Of a stretch of 64,000 nucleotides of DNA, positions 37,980-48,541 are shown one piece after another (the stretch's first letter is position 1; each line of letters begins with the position of its first letter). Source of the stretch: an uncultured Geobacteraceae bacterium (GTDB lineage: Bacteria > Desulfobacterota > Desulfuromonadia > Geobacterales > Pseudopelobacteraceae). The DNA lies in contig CAJAFV010000075.1 in assembly GCA_903939115.1 (NCBI GenBank), forward strand, positions 1-64,000, read 5' to 3'. A model generated the notes under the pieces. The model had not been told where the DNA came from. It saw only the letters and a program-made list of their open reading frames with translations, and ran no database searches. Made by a program: the position numbers and the translations under genes.

Positions 37980-38846
37980 ATGACGATTCGATGGTATCCA
38001 GGACATATGGGCAAGGCGCAGGAAAAAATGGCCGAGGCGATCCGCAAGATCGATGTGATTATAGAGGTTGTTGATGCCCGCCTTCCCTTATCAAGCTCTA
38101 ATTGCCAACTGGAGGAGATGCGCCGTAACAAGCCCTGCATCAAGGTACTGAACAAACATGACCTGGCTGATCCAGCCGCCACAAAAGCCTGGGTACGTTA
38201 TTTTGAACGGGAATCAGGCGTCACTGCCCTGCCTCTTTCCGCCAGGCTCCACGCCGATGCAAAGCAACTGCTTAAACTCTGCCAGAAAACAGTGCCGCAT
38301 CGTGGACGACCAGGCTGGCCGCTGCGGGTAATGATCTTCGGTATTCCAAACACCGGCAAATCGACCCTGATCAACACTCTGGCGGGTAAATGTATAGCTA
38401 AAGTCGGCGACAAACCAGCGGTAACGACCTGTGGGCAGCAGATCGACCTCAAAAACGGTATCGTGCTCTCTGATACTCCAGGCATACTCTGGCCAAACAT
38501 GGACGACCAGAATGTGGCGTATCGTCTTGCAACCAGTGGGGCGATCGGAGCCAGCGCTCTTGATTACACATGCGTTGGACTCTTTGCCGTTGAATATATG
38601 ATGGGAAGATATCCGGAGTTGCTAAAGGTCCGCTACAAGCTAGCCGAACTCCCTGAGACGCCAACCGCCATGCTTGAAGTTATCGGGAAACGTCTGGGAT
38701 GCCTGATGACAGGTGGAGAAATCGATGTACATCGGGCGGCTGAAGCCTTTTTGCGGGAGCTGCGGGCGGGGAAAATCGGCCGGATCAGCCTGGAAGAACC
38801 GGAGCAGGCGGCACATGTTGCCGCAGATGAGCAACCCCCTGTATAA
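37980..38846 (+). CDS. rbgA: Circularly permuted GTPase RbgA/YlqF
   Basis: 288 residues. IRWYPGHMGKAQEKM is the family N-terminus. Motif order is G4 NKHD first, then G1 GIPNTGKSTLIN, then G3 DTPGI, the permuted order of YlqF/RbgA. It assists late 50S ribosome assembly. Third gene of the coaE operon, 27 bases after the methyltransferase. Confidence 0.93.
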   Translation: MTIRWYPGHMGKAQEKMAEAIRKIDVIIEVVDARLPLSSSNCQLEEMRRNKPCIKVLNKHDLADPAATKAWVRYFERESGVTALPLSARLHADAKQLLKLCQKTVPHRGRPGWPLRVMIFGIPNTGKSTLINTLAGKCIAKVGDKPAVTTCGQQIDLKNGIVLSDTPGILWPNMDDQNVAYRLATSGAIGASALDYTCVGLFAVEYMMGRYPELLKVRYKLAELPETPTAMLEVIGKRLGCLMTGGEIDVHRAAEAFLRELRAGKIGRISLEEPEQAAHVAADEQPPV

Positions 38847-38850
38847 GCAG

Positions 38851-39162
38851 TTACCGTTTAAACTTGTGACAAAACAGACAGCGGTTCTTGGCAGGATGAT
38901 TTGGCGGGTACGGCACCCCTTTTTCTTTATGACACGGTTCACAATAGACCTCAGCGGCTTTTTTGTCAGCCTTGAAGAACGTCCGTTTGTAGAGTGATGC
39001 ATCGGGGCCGGGAGCATTTTTATATGCGGCATCGTAAGATACTTTATGCATCGCATTATTAGGAACCAGTGTCGTTTTTTCTTTTCCGGAGATAGCAACA
39101 AAAATCCCCAGCACCACTACAACCACTGCAATAAACATCCAATCGCGCTTATCAATTTTCAT
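38851..39162 (-). CDS. Membrane-anchored di-haem c-type cytochrome
   Basis: 103 residues. One N-terminal membrane segment (WMFIAVVVVVLGIFVAISG) and two haem-binding CxxCH motifs, CEPCH and CLFCH, about 20 residues apart. Distal His ligands could be in MHKVSYDAAY or PPNHPAK. Small membrane-tethered multihaem cytochromes of this type are typical of Geobacter relatives and carry electrons in the periplasm. It converges with rbgA. Confidence 0.8.
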   Translation of the reverse strand: MKIDKRDWMFIAVVVVVLGIFVAISGKEKTTLVPNNAMHKVSYDAAYKNAPGPDASLYKRTFFKADKKAAEVYCEPCHKEKGVPYPPNHPAKNRCLFCHKFKR

Positions 39163-39183
39163 GTTGAGAGTCCTGTCTAACTA

Positions 39184-39522
39184 CTAGTCAGATTTAATGA
39201 GTGAAAAATAGATGACCACACAGCCGATCAAAAGACCACCGCCGATGAATGGCAGCAATGATTGGAACGAAAGGTTGTCATCTGCGGCGGGCATGGCATA
39301 CCGTATGATTACTGCGATGCAAAAAAGTGCAAACAGGCTGAGCAGAACCGCCTTTGAGCGCCTTATAACTCCGAAAAAAAACACTACCGTGATAAAAAAA
39401 AGGACAGCCGGATGGGCAAACACCTGGTTGACCGTCAGGTGCTGCATTGTATCTATCAAATTGCTTGTTTCAAACGGGCGCAGAGTCTCAGTGGCTTTTT
39501 CGATTAGCTTTTGCTTCTCCAT
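39184..39522 (-). CDS. Three-pass membrane protein
   Basis: 112 residues with three hydrophobic segments (AVLFFITVVFFFGVI, AVLLSLFALFCIAVIIRYA, LLPFIGGGLLIGCVVIYFSL) after a helical N-terminus. It starts 21 bases upstream of the cytochrome gene in the same direction, so they may be an operon. Family not recognised. Confidence 0.7.
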   Translation of the reverse strand: MEKQKLIEKATETLRPFETSNLIDTMQHLTVNQVFAHPAVLFFITVVFFFGVIRRSKAVLLSLFALFCIAVIIRYAMPAADDNLSFQSLLPFIGGGLLIGCVVIYFSLIKSD

Positions 39523-39637
39523 GGACCGCCTCTTAAAGGGAACTGATTTGGTCCTGAATACTAAAATAGATTGGCGGCTTAGGCAAGAAAATAAACTTGA
39601 AAAGCAGACTTGATCAATATGAGTAACTCGCGTGCGC

Positions 39638-40765
39638 TCAACTGATAAAATCCATCACCTTGTCCAGAAATCCTTTTTTAAGAGGGTGAACATCCTCGCC
39701 GCTGATTTTGGCAAACTCCTCCAACAGCTCTTTCTGCTTTTTGTTGAGGTTCGTTGGAGTCTCAATCCGGACGACAACCAATTGATCGCCACGACCATAC
39801 CCCTGAAGTGAAGGGATACCCTTGCCCTTGAGGCGATATATTTTTCCCGACTGAGTGCCATCAGGAATTTTCATGGCGACTTTTCCATCCAGAGTCGGGA
39901 CTTCAAGCTCACAGCCGAGCGAAGCCTGTATAAAACTGATCGGGATTTCACAGATGACGTTATTGTCCTCACGCTGGAAGATCGGATGGTCCTTAACATT
40001 GATCGCGACATACAGATCGCCGTTAGGGCCGCCTTTACCCTGCCCCCCCTCACCTGTCACCTTGAGCCGGGACCCGGTTTCAACTCCGCCGGGAATCTTG
40101 ACAGAGAGTGTTTTCGTATCCCGTGTACTCCCCTTGCCCCGGCATTCGGGACAGGGATCCTCAACAACTTTTCCTTCGCCGTTGCACTGACCACAGGTTT
40201 TGCTGACGCTGAAAAAACCCTGCTGATATCTCACCTGACCGGCACCGCGACAGGTTGGGCAAACTCTCGGATCTGTACCCGGTTTTGCACCGGAACCATT
40301 ACAACTGGCGCACCGCTTGGCAAAAGGGACTTCAATTTTCTTTTCAACGCCAAAAGCTGCCTCTTCGAAGCTGATTTCCATGTTGTAGAGGAGATCATCG
40401 CCCCGGCGTCCCTGACTGCGAGTACGCCCGCCACCGCCACCGCCGCCAAAGATATCACCAAAGATATCGCCGAAAATATCACCAAAAGGGGTCCCCGCTC
40501 CAAAGCCTCCAGCGGAAAAACCACCCGCACCTGAAACGCCGGCGTGGCCATATTGGTCATACTGGGCGCGCTTCTGCGGGTCAGAAAGCACTTCATACGC
40601 CTCAGTCGCCTCTTTAAATCGATCCTCGGCAGCCTTGTCACCCGGGTTCTTGTCCGGGTGGTGCTGGATCGCTACCTTCCGGAAGGCCTTTTTAATCTCG
40701 GTTTCGGAAGCGTTGCGATGGACCCCAAGTATCTCGTAATAATCACGTTTTTCGCCGTTTGCCAC
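39638..40765 (-). CDS. dnaJ: Chaperone DnaJ
   Basis: 375 residues. J-domain with YYEILGV and HPDKNPGD, a Gly/Phe-rich linker, four CxxCxGxG-type zinc repeats ([32 protein letters not shown]) and the C-terminal substrate domains ([20 protein letters not shown]). Stimulates DnaK ATPase and delivers substrates. Last gene of the hrcA-grpE-dnaK-dnaJ operon. Confidence 0.97.
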   Translation of the reverse strand: MANGEKRDYYEILGVHRNASETEIKKAFRKVAIQHHPDKNPGDKAAEDRFKEATEAYEVLSDPQKRAQYDQYGHAGVSGAGGFSAGGFGAGTPFGDIFGDIFGDIFGGGGGGGRTRSQGRRGDDLLYNMEISFEEAAFGVEKKIEVPFAKRCASCNGSGAKPGTDPRVCPTCRGAGQVRYQQGFFSVSKTCGQCNGEGKVVEDPCPECRGKGSTRDTKTLSVKIPGGVETGSRLKVTGEGGQGKGGPNGDLYVAINVKDHPIFQREDNNVICEIPISFIQASLGCELEVPTLDGKVAMKIPDGTQSGKIYRLKGKGIPSLQGYGRGDQLVVVRIETPTNLNKKQKELLEEFAKISGEDVHPLKKGFLDKVMDFIS

Positions 40766-40794
40766 AATAAATTCCTTTATATCTTGAAAAGCGT

Positions 40795-40823
40795 GTAGGG
40801 GCGGATTTAAAACCCGCCCCTAC
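40795..40823. repeat. Perfect 10-bp inverted repeat between dnaK and dnaJ
   Basis: GTAGGGGCGG (40795-40804) pairs with CCGCCCCTAC (40814-40823) across 9 bases. No T run follows, so it is more likely an mRNA-processing or REP-like hairpin that tunes dnaJ relative to dnaK than a terminator. Confidence 0.7.
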
Positions 40824-40850
40824 TGTGCTGAACCGGTAACGTATCCGGGA

Positions 40851-42767
40851 CTATTTTTTATCTTCTTTTACCTCTTCGAAGTCAGCATCAACAACCTTGT
40901 CATCCTTCGGTTTTGCTGCACCGGCATGCTCAGCGCCTGCGGCAGCATCACTTTCTGCGCCCTCTTTTTTGGCATACATTGCTTCTGCCAGTTTATGGGA
41001 CGCCTGGGCAAGTTCGTCGGTACCTTTCTTGATGGCTTCAGCGTCTTCGCCTTCCATCAATTTTTTCAACTCAGCCAGCTTATTCTCAATGTTCCCTTTT
41101 TCTACCGCATCTATTTTATCGCCGTACTCTTTCAACGACTTTTCAGTGCTGTAGACCATGCTGTCGGCATGATTGCGCGCTTCGATCGCTTCACGTTTTT
41201 TCTTGTCCTCATCGGCATGTGCCTCTGCATCACGAACCATCTTCTCAATCTCTTCCTTGGAAAGCCCGGAAGAAGCGGTAATGCTGATTGACTGCTCTTT
41301 ACCGGTACCAAGGTCCTTGGCGGAAACGTGGACAATACCGTTGGCATCGATGTCGAAGGTTACTTCAATCTGCGGCAGACCGCGTGGTGCAGAAGGAATA
41401 CCTGACAGCTCAAAGTTGCCGAGTGTCTTGTTATCACGCGCCATTTCACGCTCACCCTGCAGCACGTGGATAGAAACTGCCGGCTGGTTATCTGCAGCAG
41501 TTGAAAAAACCTGGCTCTTGCGGCACGGGATAGTGGTATTTTTTTCAATCAATTTTGTCATAACGCTGCCAAGCGTCTCAATCCCGAGCGAGAGGGGGGT
41601 AACATCCAGCAGCAGCACGTCCTTGACGTCGCCTCTCAGAACCCCACCCTGAATACCGGCGCCGATGGCAACGACTTCATCCGGGTTAACGCCTTTATTC
41701 GGTACTTTACCAAAAATATCTTCCACACATTTCTGAACAGCCGGCATACGGGTCATCCCGCCGACCAGAATGACCTCATCGATCTGACTGGCACTCAAGC
41801 CGGCATCTTTCATGGCGGTACGACATGGGCCTTCCAGTTTTGCCAGCAGGCTGGCGCAAATGGACTCAAGCTTTGCCCGTGACAGCTTCAGGGTTAAATG
41901 CTTCGGACCTGAGGCGTCGGCAGTAATGAACGGGAGGTTAATATCGGTTTCTACAGAGCTGGAGAGTTCGCATTTAGCTTTCTCGGCGGCTTCTTTAAGG
42001 CGTTGCAACGCCATCTTGTCGCCACGAAGATCGATACCTTGATCTTTTTTAAATTCATCGGCAATCCAGTCAATAATTAACTGGTCAAAGTCTTCGCCAC
42101 CCAGAAAAGTATCGCCGTTGGTCGACTTAACTTCGAAAACACCGTCACCCAGTTCAAGAATGGAAACGTCGAAGGTACCGCCACCCAGGTCAAATACGGC
42201 GATTTTCTCGTCTTTTTTCTTGTCCAGGCCGTATGCCAGGGCAGCAGCGGTCGGCTCGTTAATGATACGCAATACGTTGAGACCTGCGATCTTACCGGCA
42301 TCTTTAGTAGCCTGGCGCTGGGAATCGTCAAAATAGGCCGGCACAGTGATGACGGCGTCGGTAACAGTCGTACCCAGGTAGTCTTCGGCGGTTTTTTTCA
42401 TTTTTTGCAGGATCATCGCTGAAATTTCCGGAGCAGAGTAGCGCTTATCGCGAACTTCTACCCAGGCATCGCCGTTGTCAGCTTTGACAATTTTGAACGG
42501 AGAAATCGCGATGTCTTTCCGTACCGCTTCTGTATCGAACTTTCGGCCGATCAGGCGCTTGATTGAATAGAGGGTGTTCTCAGGATTGGTGACGGCCTGG
42601 CGCTTGGCCTGCTGTCCCACCAGTCGCTCGCCGCTGTCGGAAATGGCAACCATTGAAGGCGTGGTGCGTCCCCCCTCAGAGTTGGCTATTACAATCGGCT
42701 CACCACCCTCCATAATTGATACACAAGAGTTAGTTGTTCCGAGATCGATTCCTATTACTTTACTCAT
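40851..42767 (-). CDS. dnaK: Chaperone DnaK (Hsp70)
   Basis: 638 residues, full length. Phosphate-binding [12 protein letters not shown] at the start, [15 protein letters not shown] near residue 190, [14 protein letters not shown] near residue 335, the linker [15 protein letters not shown], a beta substrate domain and the C-terminal [18 protein letters not shown]-driven folding chaperone working with DnaJ and GrpE encoded beside it. Heat-regulated through HrcA/CIRCE upstream of hrcA. Confidence 0.98.
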   Translation of the reverse strand: MSKVIGIDLGTTNSCVSIMEGGEPIVIANSEGGRTTPSMVAISDSGERLVGQQAKRQAVTNPENTLYSIKRLIGRKFDTEAVRKDIAISPFKIVKADNGDAWVEVRDKRYSAPEISAMILQKMKKTAEDYLGTTVTDAVITVPAYFDDSQRQATKDAGKIAGLNVLRIINEPTAAALAYGLDKKKDEKIAVFDLGGGTFDVSILELGDGVFEVKSTNGDTFLGGEDFDQLIIDWIADEFKKDQGIDLRGDKMALQRLKEAAEKAKCELSSSVETDINLPFITADASGPKHLTLKLSRAKLESICASLLAKLEGPCRTAMKDAGLSASQIDEVILVGGMTRMPAVQKCVEDIFGKVPNKGVNPDEVVAIGAGIQGGVLRGDVKDVLLLDVTPLSLGIETLGSVMTKLIEKNTTIPCRKSQVFSTAADNQPAVSIHVLQGEREMARDNKTLGNFELSGIPSAPRGLPQIEVTFDIDANGIVHVSAKDLGTGKEQSISITASSGLSKEEIEKMVRDAEAHADEDKKKREAIEARNHADSMVYSTEKSLKEYGDKIDAVEKGNIENKLAELKKLMEGEDAEAIKKGTDELAQASHKLAEAMYAKKEGAESDAAAGAEHAGAAKPKDDKVVDADFEEVKEDKK

Positions 42768-42844
42768 GACGTTTTGTCCTCCTTTTTAGATACTCTATTG
42801 GCAAGATATTCATCGTGATTATAAAAAACAAGGCCTGACAGAAA

Positions 42845-43399
42845 TTATTTTATCTGCGTCGCAACGGTTACCATGGCAGGGCGCAGCAGACGCTCTTTCA
42901 GCATGTACCCTTTCTGATACTCTTCAACAACCGTATTCGGCTCGTACTGATCAGTCGGCACCTGGGCCATCGCCTGATGAAAGGCTGAATCAAAAGGTGC
43001 GCCAACCGCTTCAATCGGGGTGACACTGAACTTTTTCAGTGCCGTCAGCAGCATGCCGTGGGTCATGCGAATCCCCTCGACAACGGCTCCCTGGCCATCT
43101 TCTGACGCGTGGGCAAGGGCACGTTCAAGGTTGTCAATAACCGGCAATATTTCTTCAAGGAGTGTTTTATTGCCGTAATTCAGCAATTCTTCCTTTTCAC
43201 GCCCTACCCGCTTGCGATAGTTTTCTAAATCTGCACGTTCGCGCAGAAAGCGATCCCAGTTTTCGCGCGCCTCTTTTTCCTTGGCTGCCAGTTGATCTTC
43301 AAGCGTCAACACATGTTCCGGGGCAGCACCTTCAGGGGCGGCGGTCTCTTCGTCTGCGGCGTCAGGTACCGGTACTTCTACAATATCTTTTGGTTCCAT
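42845..43399 (-). CDS. grpE: Nucleotide exchange factor GrpE
   Basis: 184 residues. An acidic N-terminal tail is followed by a long coiled coil ([20 protein letters not shown]) and the beta domain ending ([20 protein letters not shown], then VTVATQIK), the family signature. It releases ADP from DnaK. It lies between hrcA and dnaK. Confidence 0.96.
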   Translation of the reverse strand: MEPKDIVEVPVPDAADEETAAPEGAAPEHVLTLEDQLAAKEKEARENWDRFLRERADLENYRKRVGREKEELLNYGNKTLLEEILPVIDNLERALAHASEDGQGAVVEGIRMTHGMLLTALKKFSVTPIEAVGAPFDSAFHQAMAQVPTDQYEPNTVVEEYQKGYMLKERLLRPAMVTVATQIK

Positions 43400-43429
43400 A
43401 GTTAGAGTCCTTTTTAAAATGGAAATTAT

Positions 43430-43551
43430 GCCGATTTCAAATCAAAGACGAAATCAAGGCGGCGAGGATTGAGGCGCCGAAGCGTACTAATCAAGTACGG
43501 TAAGGTGCCGAAGACGAGCCAACGATGACAGCGCTTTGATTTGGAGTCGGT
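43430..43551. repeat. 122-bp long-hairpin intergenic repeat
   Basis: The ends (43430-43447 and 43534-43551) are inverted copies matching at 15 of 18 positions (core AAATCAAAG/CTTTGATTT). Inside, GGCGCC-x-AAG-CGTACT pairs with AGTACG-x-TAAG-x-TGCC around AATCA. The whole can fold into one long imperfect hairpin, like a REP/MITE-type element. It fills the space between grpE and hrcA, ending next to the hrcA stop. Confidence 0.65.
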
Positions 43552-44583
43552 TTATGCTTCACTTAACAGTTTACTGACCATCCGGGCGGTATAATCCACG
43601 ATCGGTATTACACTCGAGTATCCCATGCGAGTCGGGCCGATTACCCCGAGCATCCCGACCGTATTGCTGCTGGTAACAAAACGGGAGGTGATAAGGCTGA
43701 TACCTGCTGACTGGCTGAGCGAAGTTTCCGCTCCGATGTAGATCTGTACGCCATCCGCCGTCATACAGCGCGACAGAAGCTGTACAAGCAGCCCCTTCTG
43801 TTCAAACGCCTGGTAAATCTCCTTCATCCGCCCGGCATCACTGAATTCGGGCTGATCAAGGATACGGGCCTGTCCCTCAACAAAAATCTCATCCCCCTCC
43901 ACCCGCACCGCCTGTTCACTGATCTTGAGGGCACGGGACAGGAGCTGATCGTACTGCGCTTTTTCCGACGCCATCTCCTCAAGTATCTGCTCACGGACCC
44001 GATTGATCGTCAAGCCCTGCATTTTGTCATTCAGATAATTGCCCATCCTGACAAGCTCTTCTGAACTGTAGTCGTCATCCGTGTCTATCAGGCGATTCTG
44101 CAGGGCCCCTTTACTGGAAACAAGAATGGCCAGAATTTTTTTCTGCCCGATTCGGATAAACTCGATATGGCGGAATACGTCGGCGGTAAAATTGGGGGCA
44201 ATTACAATCCCCATATAGTTCGAAAGTTGCGACAATGTCCGACTGGTTTCTTTCAAAATGCCGGAAATGCCGACACCGGCCTGACGGCAGTGACTGATAA
44301 TCTGACGCTTTTCTTCACGACTGACCTGACGCAAGGCGACCAGAGAATCTACATACAGGCGGTACGCTTTTTCCGTCGGGATTCGACCAGCCGAGGTATG
44401 CGGAGACGTCAGTAGTCCCAGCTCTTCCAGATTGGCCATAACATTGCGCACGGTAGCCGACGACAGCGTCAGGGCATGACGGCGGGCAACAGCACTGCTC
44501 CCCACCGGTTCTGCGGTAGCAATGTAATCCTCAACAATTGCTTCCAGTATCTGTCTGCTGCGGGGTGAAAGTTCAATATTCAT
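43552..44583 (-). CDS. hrcA: Heat-inducible transcription repressor HrcA
   Basis: 343 residues from the ATG at 44583; the longer frame to 44607 would start inside the CIRCE operator. An N-terminal winged helix (SPRSRQILEAIVEDYIATAE, PVGSSAVARRHALTLSSATV) precedes the GAF-like and dimerisation domains; it ends in YTARMVSKLLSEA. It binds CIRCE and represses this operon. Confidence 0.96.
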   Translation of the reverse strand: MNIELSPRSRQILEAIVEDYIATAEPVGSSAVARRHALTLSSATVRNVMANLEELGLLTSPHTSAGRIPTEKAYRLYVDSLVALRQVSREEKRQIISHCRQAGVGISGILKETSRTLSQLSNYMGIVIAPNFTADVFRHIEFIRIGQKKILAILVSSKGALQNRLIDTDDDYSSEELVRMGNYLNDKMQGLTINRVREQILEEMASEKAQYDQLLSRALKISEQAVRVEGDEIFVEGQARILDQPEFSDAGRMKEIYQAFEQKGLLVQLLSRCMTADGVQIYIGAETSLSQSAGISLITSRFVTSSNTVGMLGVIGPTRMGYSSVIPIVDYTARMVSKLLSEA

Positions 44584-44600
44584 GTCGAGACCCCAAAAAA

Positions 44601-44627
44601 TTAGCACTCGCTACTGGTGAGTGCCAA
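44601..44627. promoter_or_regulatory. CIRCE operator
   Basis: TTAGCACTC-N9-GAGTGCCAA, matching the CIRCE consensus at 17 of 18 arm positions. It lies 18 bases before the hrcA ATG. A TTGACA box (minus strand, 44658-44663) further upstream is the likely -35 of the operon promoter, so HrcA bound here would block transcription just downstream. Confidence 0.95.
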
Positions 44628-44905
44628 TATTTTAAAGGTAATAAGCGACCCGGTTTTTGTCAAGGAGATTTCAAGGAGATTTGTTGCTTCAGACATGGTT
44701 CTATACTGTCAGACGTATTATATCCAAAACAGGGTAAAATCCATTCTAATTAAAACTGAGGTCAATGAAATCGATGAAATTGTATAAAACTTTGTTGACG
44801 AGCGGAAAATATTCTGTGATGGTTCACCATAATTTTTTTTCCTGAACAAATTGCCCTCTGAGGCAACTACAACTGTGAAAAAACTTACAGAAACAAGGGG
44901 GTAAA

Positions 44906-46084
44906 ATGAAATTTTTATTTGAACTCTACCGTGGCCTGACTGTCCGGTTTCGAATCATACTGCTTTGTACCTGCTACAGCTTTTGCATTATAGCTGCCGT
45001 AAGCGCGGGGCATGCGCAACCGTTATCTGTTGCAATTGTCTCAACTGCCATTTTTGTTTTACTGGGACTCGTTTTCTGCGCACTACTGTTCTGGACAATA
45101 AATGAACCACTGCAGCGTATTCTTGCTTATCTTTCAAAAATGACCAATGGAGATCTTACCCAGGAAATTGTCGCCGAACGCAACAATGAGTTAAGTGTGA
45201 TCATCCGCTCTATTAGAAGCCTCCAGATGACCATGCGGGAGATTATCTCTCATATATCGCAGTCATCCGAAAAAGTTGCCATTGAATCCCGGCAACTGCA
45301 AAAAACATCTGATCAAATTGCTACTGGTGCCAAGGAAGTTGCATCTCAAACGGTAACTGTTGCTACGGCGGGAGAAGAGATGTCTGCAACATCAAGTTAT
45401 ATTGCCCAGAACTGCCAAACGGCGGCTGAGGGTGCGCAAAGAGCATATCAATTAGCGCATACCGGAGCAGAGGTGGTAGACAATACGATCGCCATTATGA
45501 GCCAGATTGCCGAAAGCGTGCAAAGTTCAGCACGGACCGTTGCAGACCTTGGCAAACGCTCAGATCAGATCGGAGCCATCATAGGAACAATCGAAGATAT
45601 CGCCGACCAGACAAATCTGTTAGCTCTCAATGCGGCGATAGAAGCCGCCAGGGCGGGTGAACAAGGGAGGGGGTTTGCGGTTGTGGCCGATGAAGTCCGG
45701 GCACTGGCGGAAAGAACGACAAGAGCCACGCGAGAAATTGGTGAGATGATCAAGGCCATCCAGGGCGAAACAAAGCGTGCCGTCGCCGCTATGGAACTGG
45801 GGGTTCGCCAGGTTGAAACGGGAACTGTAGGGGCCGAAAAATCAGGCCATGCCCTTCAGGATATACTTCAGCAGATCAATGATGTTGCTATGCAGGTCAA
45901 CCAGATTGCAACTGCGGCCGAGGAACAAACCGCAACGACAAGCGAAATCTCCAATAATATGCATCAAATAACAGAAGTCATGCAACGAACATCTCAAGGC
46001 GCACATGACTCTGCTACTGCGGCAAAAGAACTACGTGACAATGCTGAAGAGCTTCAAAGAGTTGTTCGTCAGTTCAAATTGTAG
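44906..46084 (+). CDS. Methyl-accepting chemotaxis protein without a sensor domain
   Basis: 392 residues. Two membrane helices ([40 protein letters not shown]) with only a very short loop between them, then HAMP ([20 protein letters not shown]). The signalling domain has the conserved hairpin tip [20 protein letters not shown], then [18 protein letters not shown]. The lack of a periplasmic domain suggests it senses membrane state or an internal signal. AAGGGGG precedes the ATG. About 320 bp separate it from hrcA; apart from CIRCE and the promoter that space shows no gene. Confidence 0.92.
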   Translation: MKFLFELYRGLTVRFRIILLCTCYSFCIIAAVSAGHAQPLSVAIVSTAIFVLLGLVFCALLFWTINEPLQRILAYLSKMTNGDLTQEIVAERNNELSVIIRSIRSLQMTMREIISHISQSSEKVAIESRQLQKTSDQIATGAKEVASQTVTVATAGEEMSATSSYIAQNCQTAAEGAQRAYQLAHTGAEVVDNTIAIMSQIAESVQSSARTVADLGKRSDQIGAIIGTIEDIADQTNLLALNAAIEAARAGEQGRGFAVVADEVRALAERTTRATREIGEMIKAIQGETKRAVAAMELGVRQVETGTVGAEKSGHALQDILQQINDVAMQVNQIATAAEEQTATTSEISNNMHQITEVMQRTSQGAHDSATAAKELRDNAEELQRVVRQFKL

Positions 46085-46103
46085 AAACACCATATATTAA
46101 GAG

Positions 46104-47051
46104 CTACACATGGTTTCGCAGCATCAGCTGTGCCGGATGCGGAGCCAGATACAGCTGCCCTTTCAGGTACTGCTGATCGTACTTGTTGATATAATGGCGG
46201 AGCAGCGTCACCGGCACAATCAGCGGCAGCAGTCGGTCATAATACTGGCCGATAACCTCCAGCAGCTCAACTTTTTCATCCGCAGAAAGCTGCTGTTTGA
46301 AATACCCCATGATGTGCTGCAGCACGTTAGTATTCTTTTTAACGGTTGCATGAAGTGCCAGCCCTTTCATAAAAAGGTCCTCGTAGCGCCGCAGCAGATC
46401 CGCCAATGCCACCTCCGCACCATGCGCCACCATCACTCCCATCTCGCGATAGATCTGCGGAGAGTGCGCCATCATCAGCAGCTTGTTGCCGGTGTGAAAC
46501 TCCACCAAACGCCCGACCGTCGGCTTTCCCGCCAAAAAATCCTTCCAGAGGCGATAACTGAAGACCCGCTTGATGAAATTCTCCCTGATATCCGGATCAT
46601 TAAGGCGCCCCTCCTCCTCCATTGGCAATAGCGGAAAATGGCGCGCCACTGCAGCGGCAAAAAGTCCGCTCCCGTTTTTCTGCGCCTGGCCATTGTTGTA
46701 CACTTTGACCCGAAACAGGCCGGAGCTGGGAGAGTCTTTTTTGAAGATAAAACCGCAGAGATCCTCGTTCTCAAGTTCTCCGATCTTTGTGGCACAGTAC
46801 GCCAGCATCTGCTCCGTTTTATCGACCCGGGTCTGGCGGGTCATCAGACGCGGGGCGGCAGGATCACCTTCGAGCCGCATCGCCTCGCGAGGAGTCGGCA
46901 ACCCGCAGCCGACCTCAGGACAGACCGGCACAAAGGTAAAATATGCTCCCAGGGTATCGGTGATGTACCGGTCATGTTTATGACCACCATCATAGCGGAC
47001 ATGTTCTCCCAGCAGACAGGCGCTGACGCCGATTCTAATTGCGGTACTCAT
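46104..47051 (-). CDS. DUF523-DUF1722 fusion protein
   Basis: 315 residues. The N-terminal DUF523 (IGVSACLLGEHVRYDGGHKH; VPVCPEVGCGLPTPREAMRL; DLCGFIFKKDSPSSG) has conserved Cys in ACLLG, CPE and CGF. The C-terminal DUF1722/YbgA domain is around residues 185-310 (HSPQIYREMG, KGLALHATVKKNTNVLQHIM). The fusion is common near photolyase and MerR light-response genes, but its reaction is unknown to me. Its start overlaps the oxidoreductase stop by 4 bases. Confidence 0.85.
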   Translation of the reverse strand: MSTAIRIGVSACLLGEHVRYDGGHKHDRYITDTLGAYFTFVPVCPEVGCGLPTPREAMRLEGDPAAPRLMTRQTRVDKTEQMLAYCATKIGELENEDLCGFIFKKDSPSSGLFRVKVYNNGQAQKNGSGLFAAAVARHFPLLPMEEEGRLNDPDIRENFIKRVFSYRLWKDFLAGKPTVGRLVEFHTGNKLLMMAHSPQIYREMGVMVAHGAEVALADLLRRYEDLFMKGLALHATVKKNTNVLQHIMGYFKQQLSADEKVELLEVIGQYYDRLLPLIVPVTLLRHYINKYDQQYLKGQLYLAPHPAQLMLRNHV

Positions 47052-48541
47052 ACTATTTTCCTCTCTTCTCGGGACGATACCAGGCGGGGAAACAGCTCTG
47101 CAAGCTCAGGGAATTCCGAAATCTGGCGTCCGCTTTCAATTATCTCTTTCAACCGACCGGCACCCGCAGTATTTCCATACAGCACCGCACCGGTCAATTG
47201 ACCGTCACAGCAGTAGATTGCACGGTAGACACCACCATCCTCAGACTCATACAGTGACGTACTGGCATCTTCCGGGTGTATCTGGCCGCAGCTGAACAGG
47301 TCGACATCAAGCACCTTGATTCTGGTTGACGCGGCAAGCGTCCCAAAGAGGGCTTTTCCGCCTCCGGCGTTACACCCCGCCACAGCACCCTGGGCATATC
47401 CGGCGGGCCAGATGCCGTAGAGCGTACCGCGATGTTCTGCCACATCTCCCGCCGCCAGAATTGACGGATCAGAACTGATCAGCCGGTCATCAACAACAAT
47501 ACCGCGATGTACCGCCAGCCCCGCCTGCCGGGCCAGATAGCTGTTCGGCCGGACTCCGGCAGCAACAATCACCAGATCGGCCGGCAGCAGACGACCACTC
47601 TCCAGCAGCACCCCCTGCACACTTTCATCGCCGGCCAGCTCTTTTACCGTCTCACCGCAGCAGACCGTCATCCCCTGTGCTTCCAGGCGCTGCTGCAGCA
47701 TGCTCCCCGCCCGTGGCGGCAGTTGACGCGGCAGCAGTGAAGCAAAACCCTCCACAATCGTAACGATTGCACCCTGACGGGCCAGCGCCCCGGCAGTTTC
47801 AAGTCCCAGCAGGCCACCGCCAATACAGACAACCCGTATTCCGGGGCGCAGACGCCGCAGTATGGTCCGGGCATCTTCAAGGGTGCGCATCACGGTCACC
47901 CCGTCACGCGTGGCGCCCGGAAACGGGGGGATAAACGGATGGGCGCCATTGGTCAGCACAAGACGATCGTAGCCAAGTTGGCGACCGTCCCGAAGGTTAA
48001 CCTGTTTCCGTTCCCGGTCAATCGCCGTTGCTTCAGCGTGCATGTATGCAATGGCATGTTCCTCAAACCATTCAGTAGACTCTATCTGCAGCTCGCTCTC
48101 CGCTATGTCCCCGGCCAGATAACGGGTCAGATTCAGCCGATAATAAGGGAGCGACTGTTCGCGCGAGACCAGGGTAATCGCGGCGTGCGGGGCCTGGCGG
48201 CGAGCCTCCGCTGCAGCAGTCAACCCGGCGATACCGCCACCAAGGATGACAATGCGTTCAATGTCATCAGTCGACGCAGCCGGTGCGTCGTCCTTGTGGA
48301 GCGGAGTGAACAGACTCCCGGTGGCGCTGCAGACCGGACAGGTCGCCGGAGGAGTCGGCGCGCGATGCAGATAGGAGCAGACCCCGCACTGCCAGGCATC
48401 TGTCGCAACCGGCTCTTTCGGTGCAATAGTAATTTCAAGAGCACTGAAACAGTCCTGCTCTGCACCGCAGATGGGACACGACACCGGAGGTTCAGCGCCG
48501 CTGTGAATATAGCCGCAGACTTCGCATTTCCAGGTTTTCAT
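47048..48541 (-). CDS. Double-rubredoxin FAD/NAD(P)-dependent oxidoreductase
   Basis: 497 residues. Two rubredoxin-like iron domains head the protein: CEVCGYIHSG...CPICG (residues 5-25) and CGVCSYLHRA...CPVCS (about 52-73). A pyridine-nucleotide-disulfide oxidoreductase follows, with FAD motif VILGGGIAGLTAAAEA, NAD motif VVCIGGGLLGLETAG and the ATG-like motif ILAAGDVAEH. It probably shuttles electrons from NAD(P)H through FAD to rubredoxin iron, as in oxygen or peroxide detoxification of anaerobes. Having two built-in rubredoxins is unusual. Coupled to the kinase-like gene by a 4-base overlap. Confidence 0.88.
   Translation of the reverse strand: MKTWKCEVCGYIHSGAEPPVSCPICGAEQDCFSALEITIAPKEPVATDAWQCGVCSYLHRAPTPPATCPVCSATGSLFTPLHKDDAPAASTDDIERIVILGGGIAGLTAAAEARRQAPHAAITLVSREQSLPYYRLNLTRYLAGDIAESELQIESTEWFEEHAIAYMHAEATAIDRERKQVNLRDGRQLGYDRLVLTNGAHPFIPPFPGATRDGVTVMRTLEDARTILRRLRPGIRVVCIGGGLLGLETAGALARQGAIVTIVEGFASLLPRQLPPRAGSMLQQRLEAQGMTVCCGETVKELAGDESVQGVLLESGRLLPADLVIVAAGVRPNSYLARQAGLAVHRGIVVDDRLISSDPSILAAGDVAEHRGTLYGIWPAGYAQGAVAGCNAGGGKALFGTLAASTRIKVLDVDLFSCGQIHPEDASTSLYESEDGGVYRAIYCCDGQLTGAVLYGNTAGAGRLKEIIESGRQISEFPELAELFPRLVSSREERKIV

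Noticed and set aside
39538-39640. Short plus-strand frames upstream of the membrane protein gene
   Set aside because: No ribosome site and no coding character; treated as an intergenic region.
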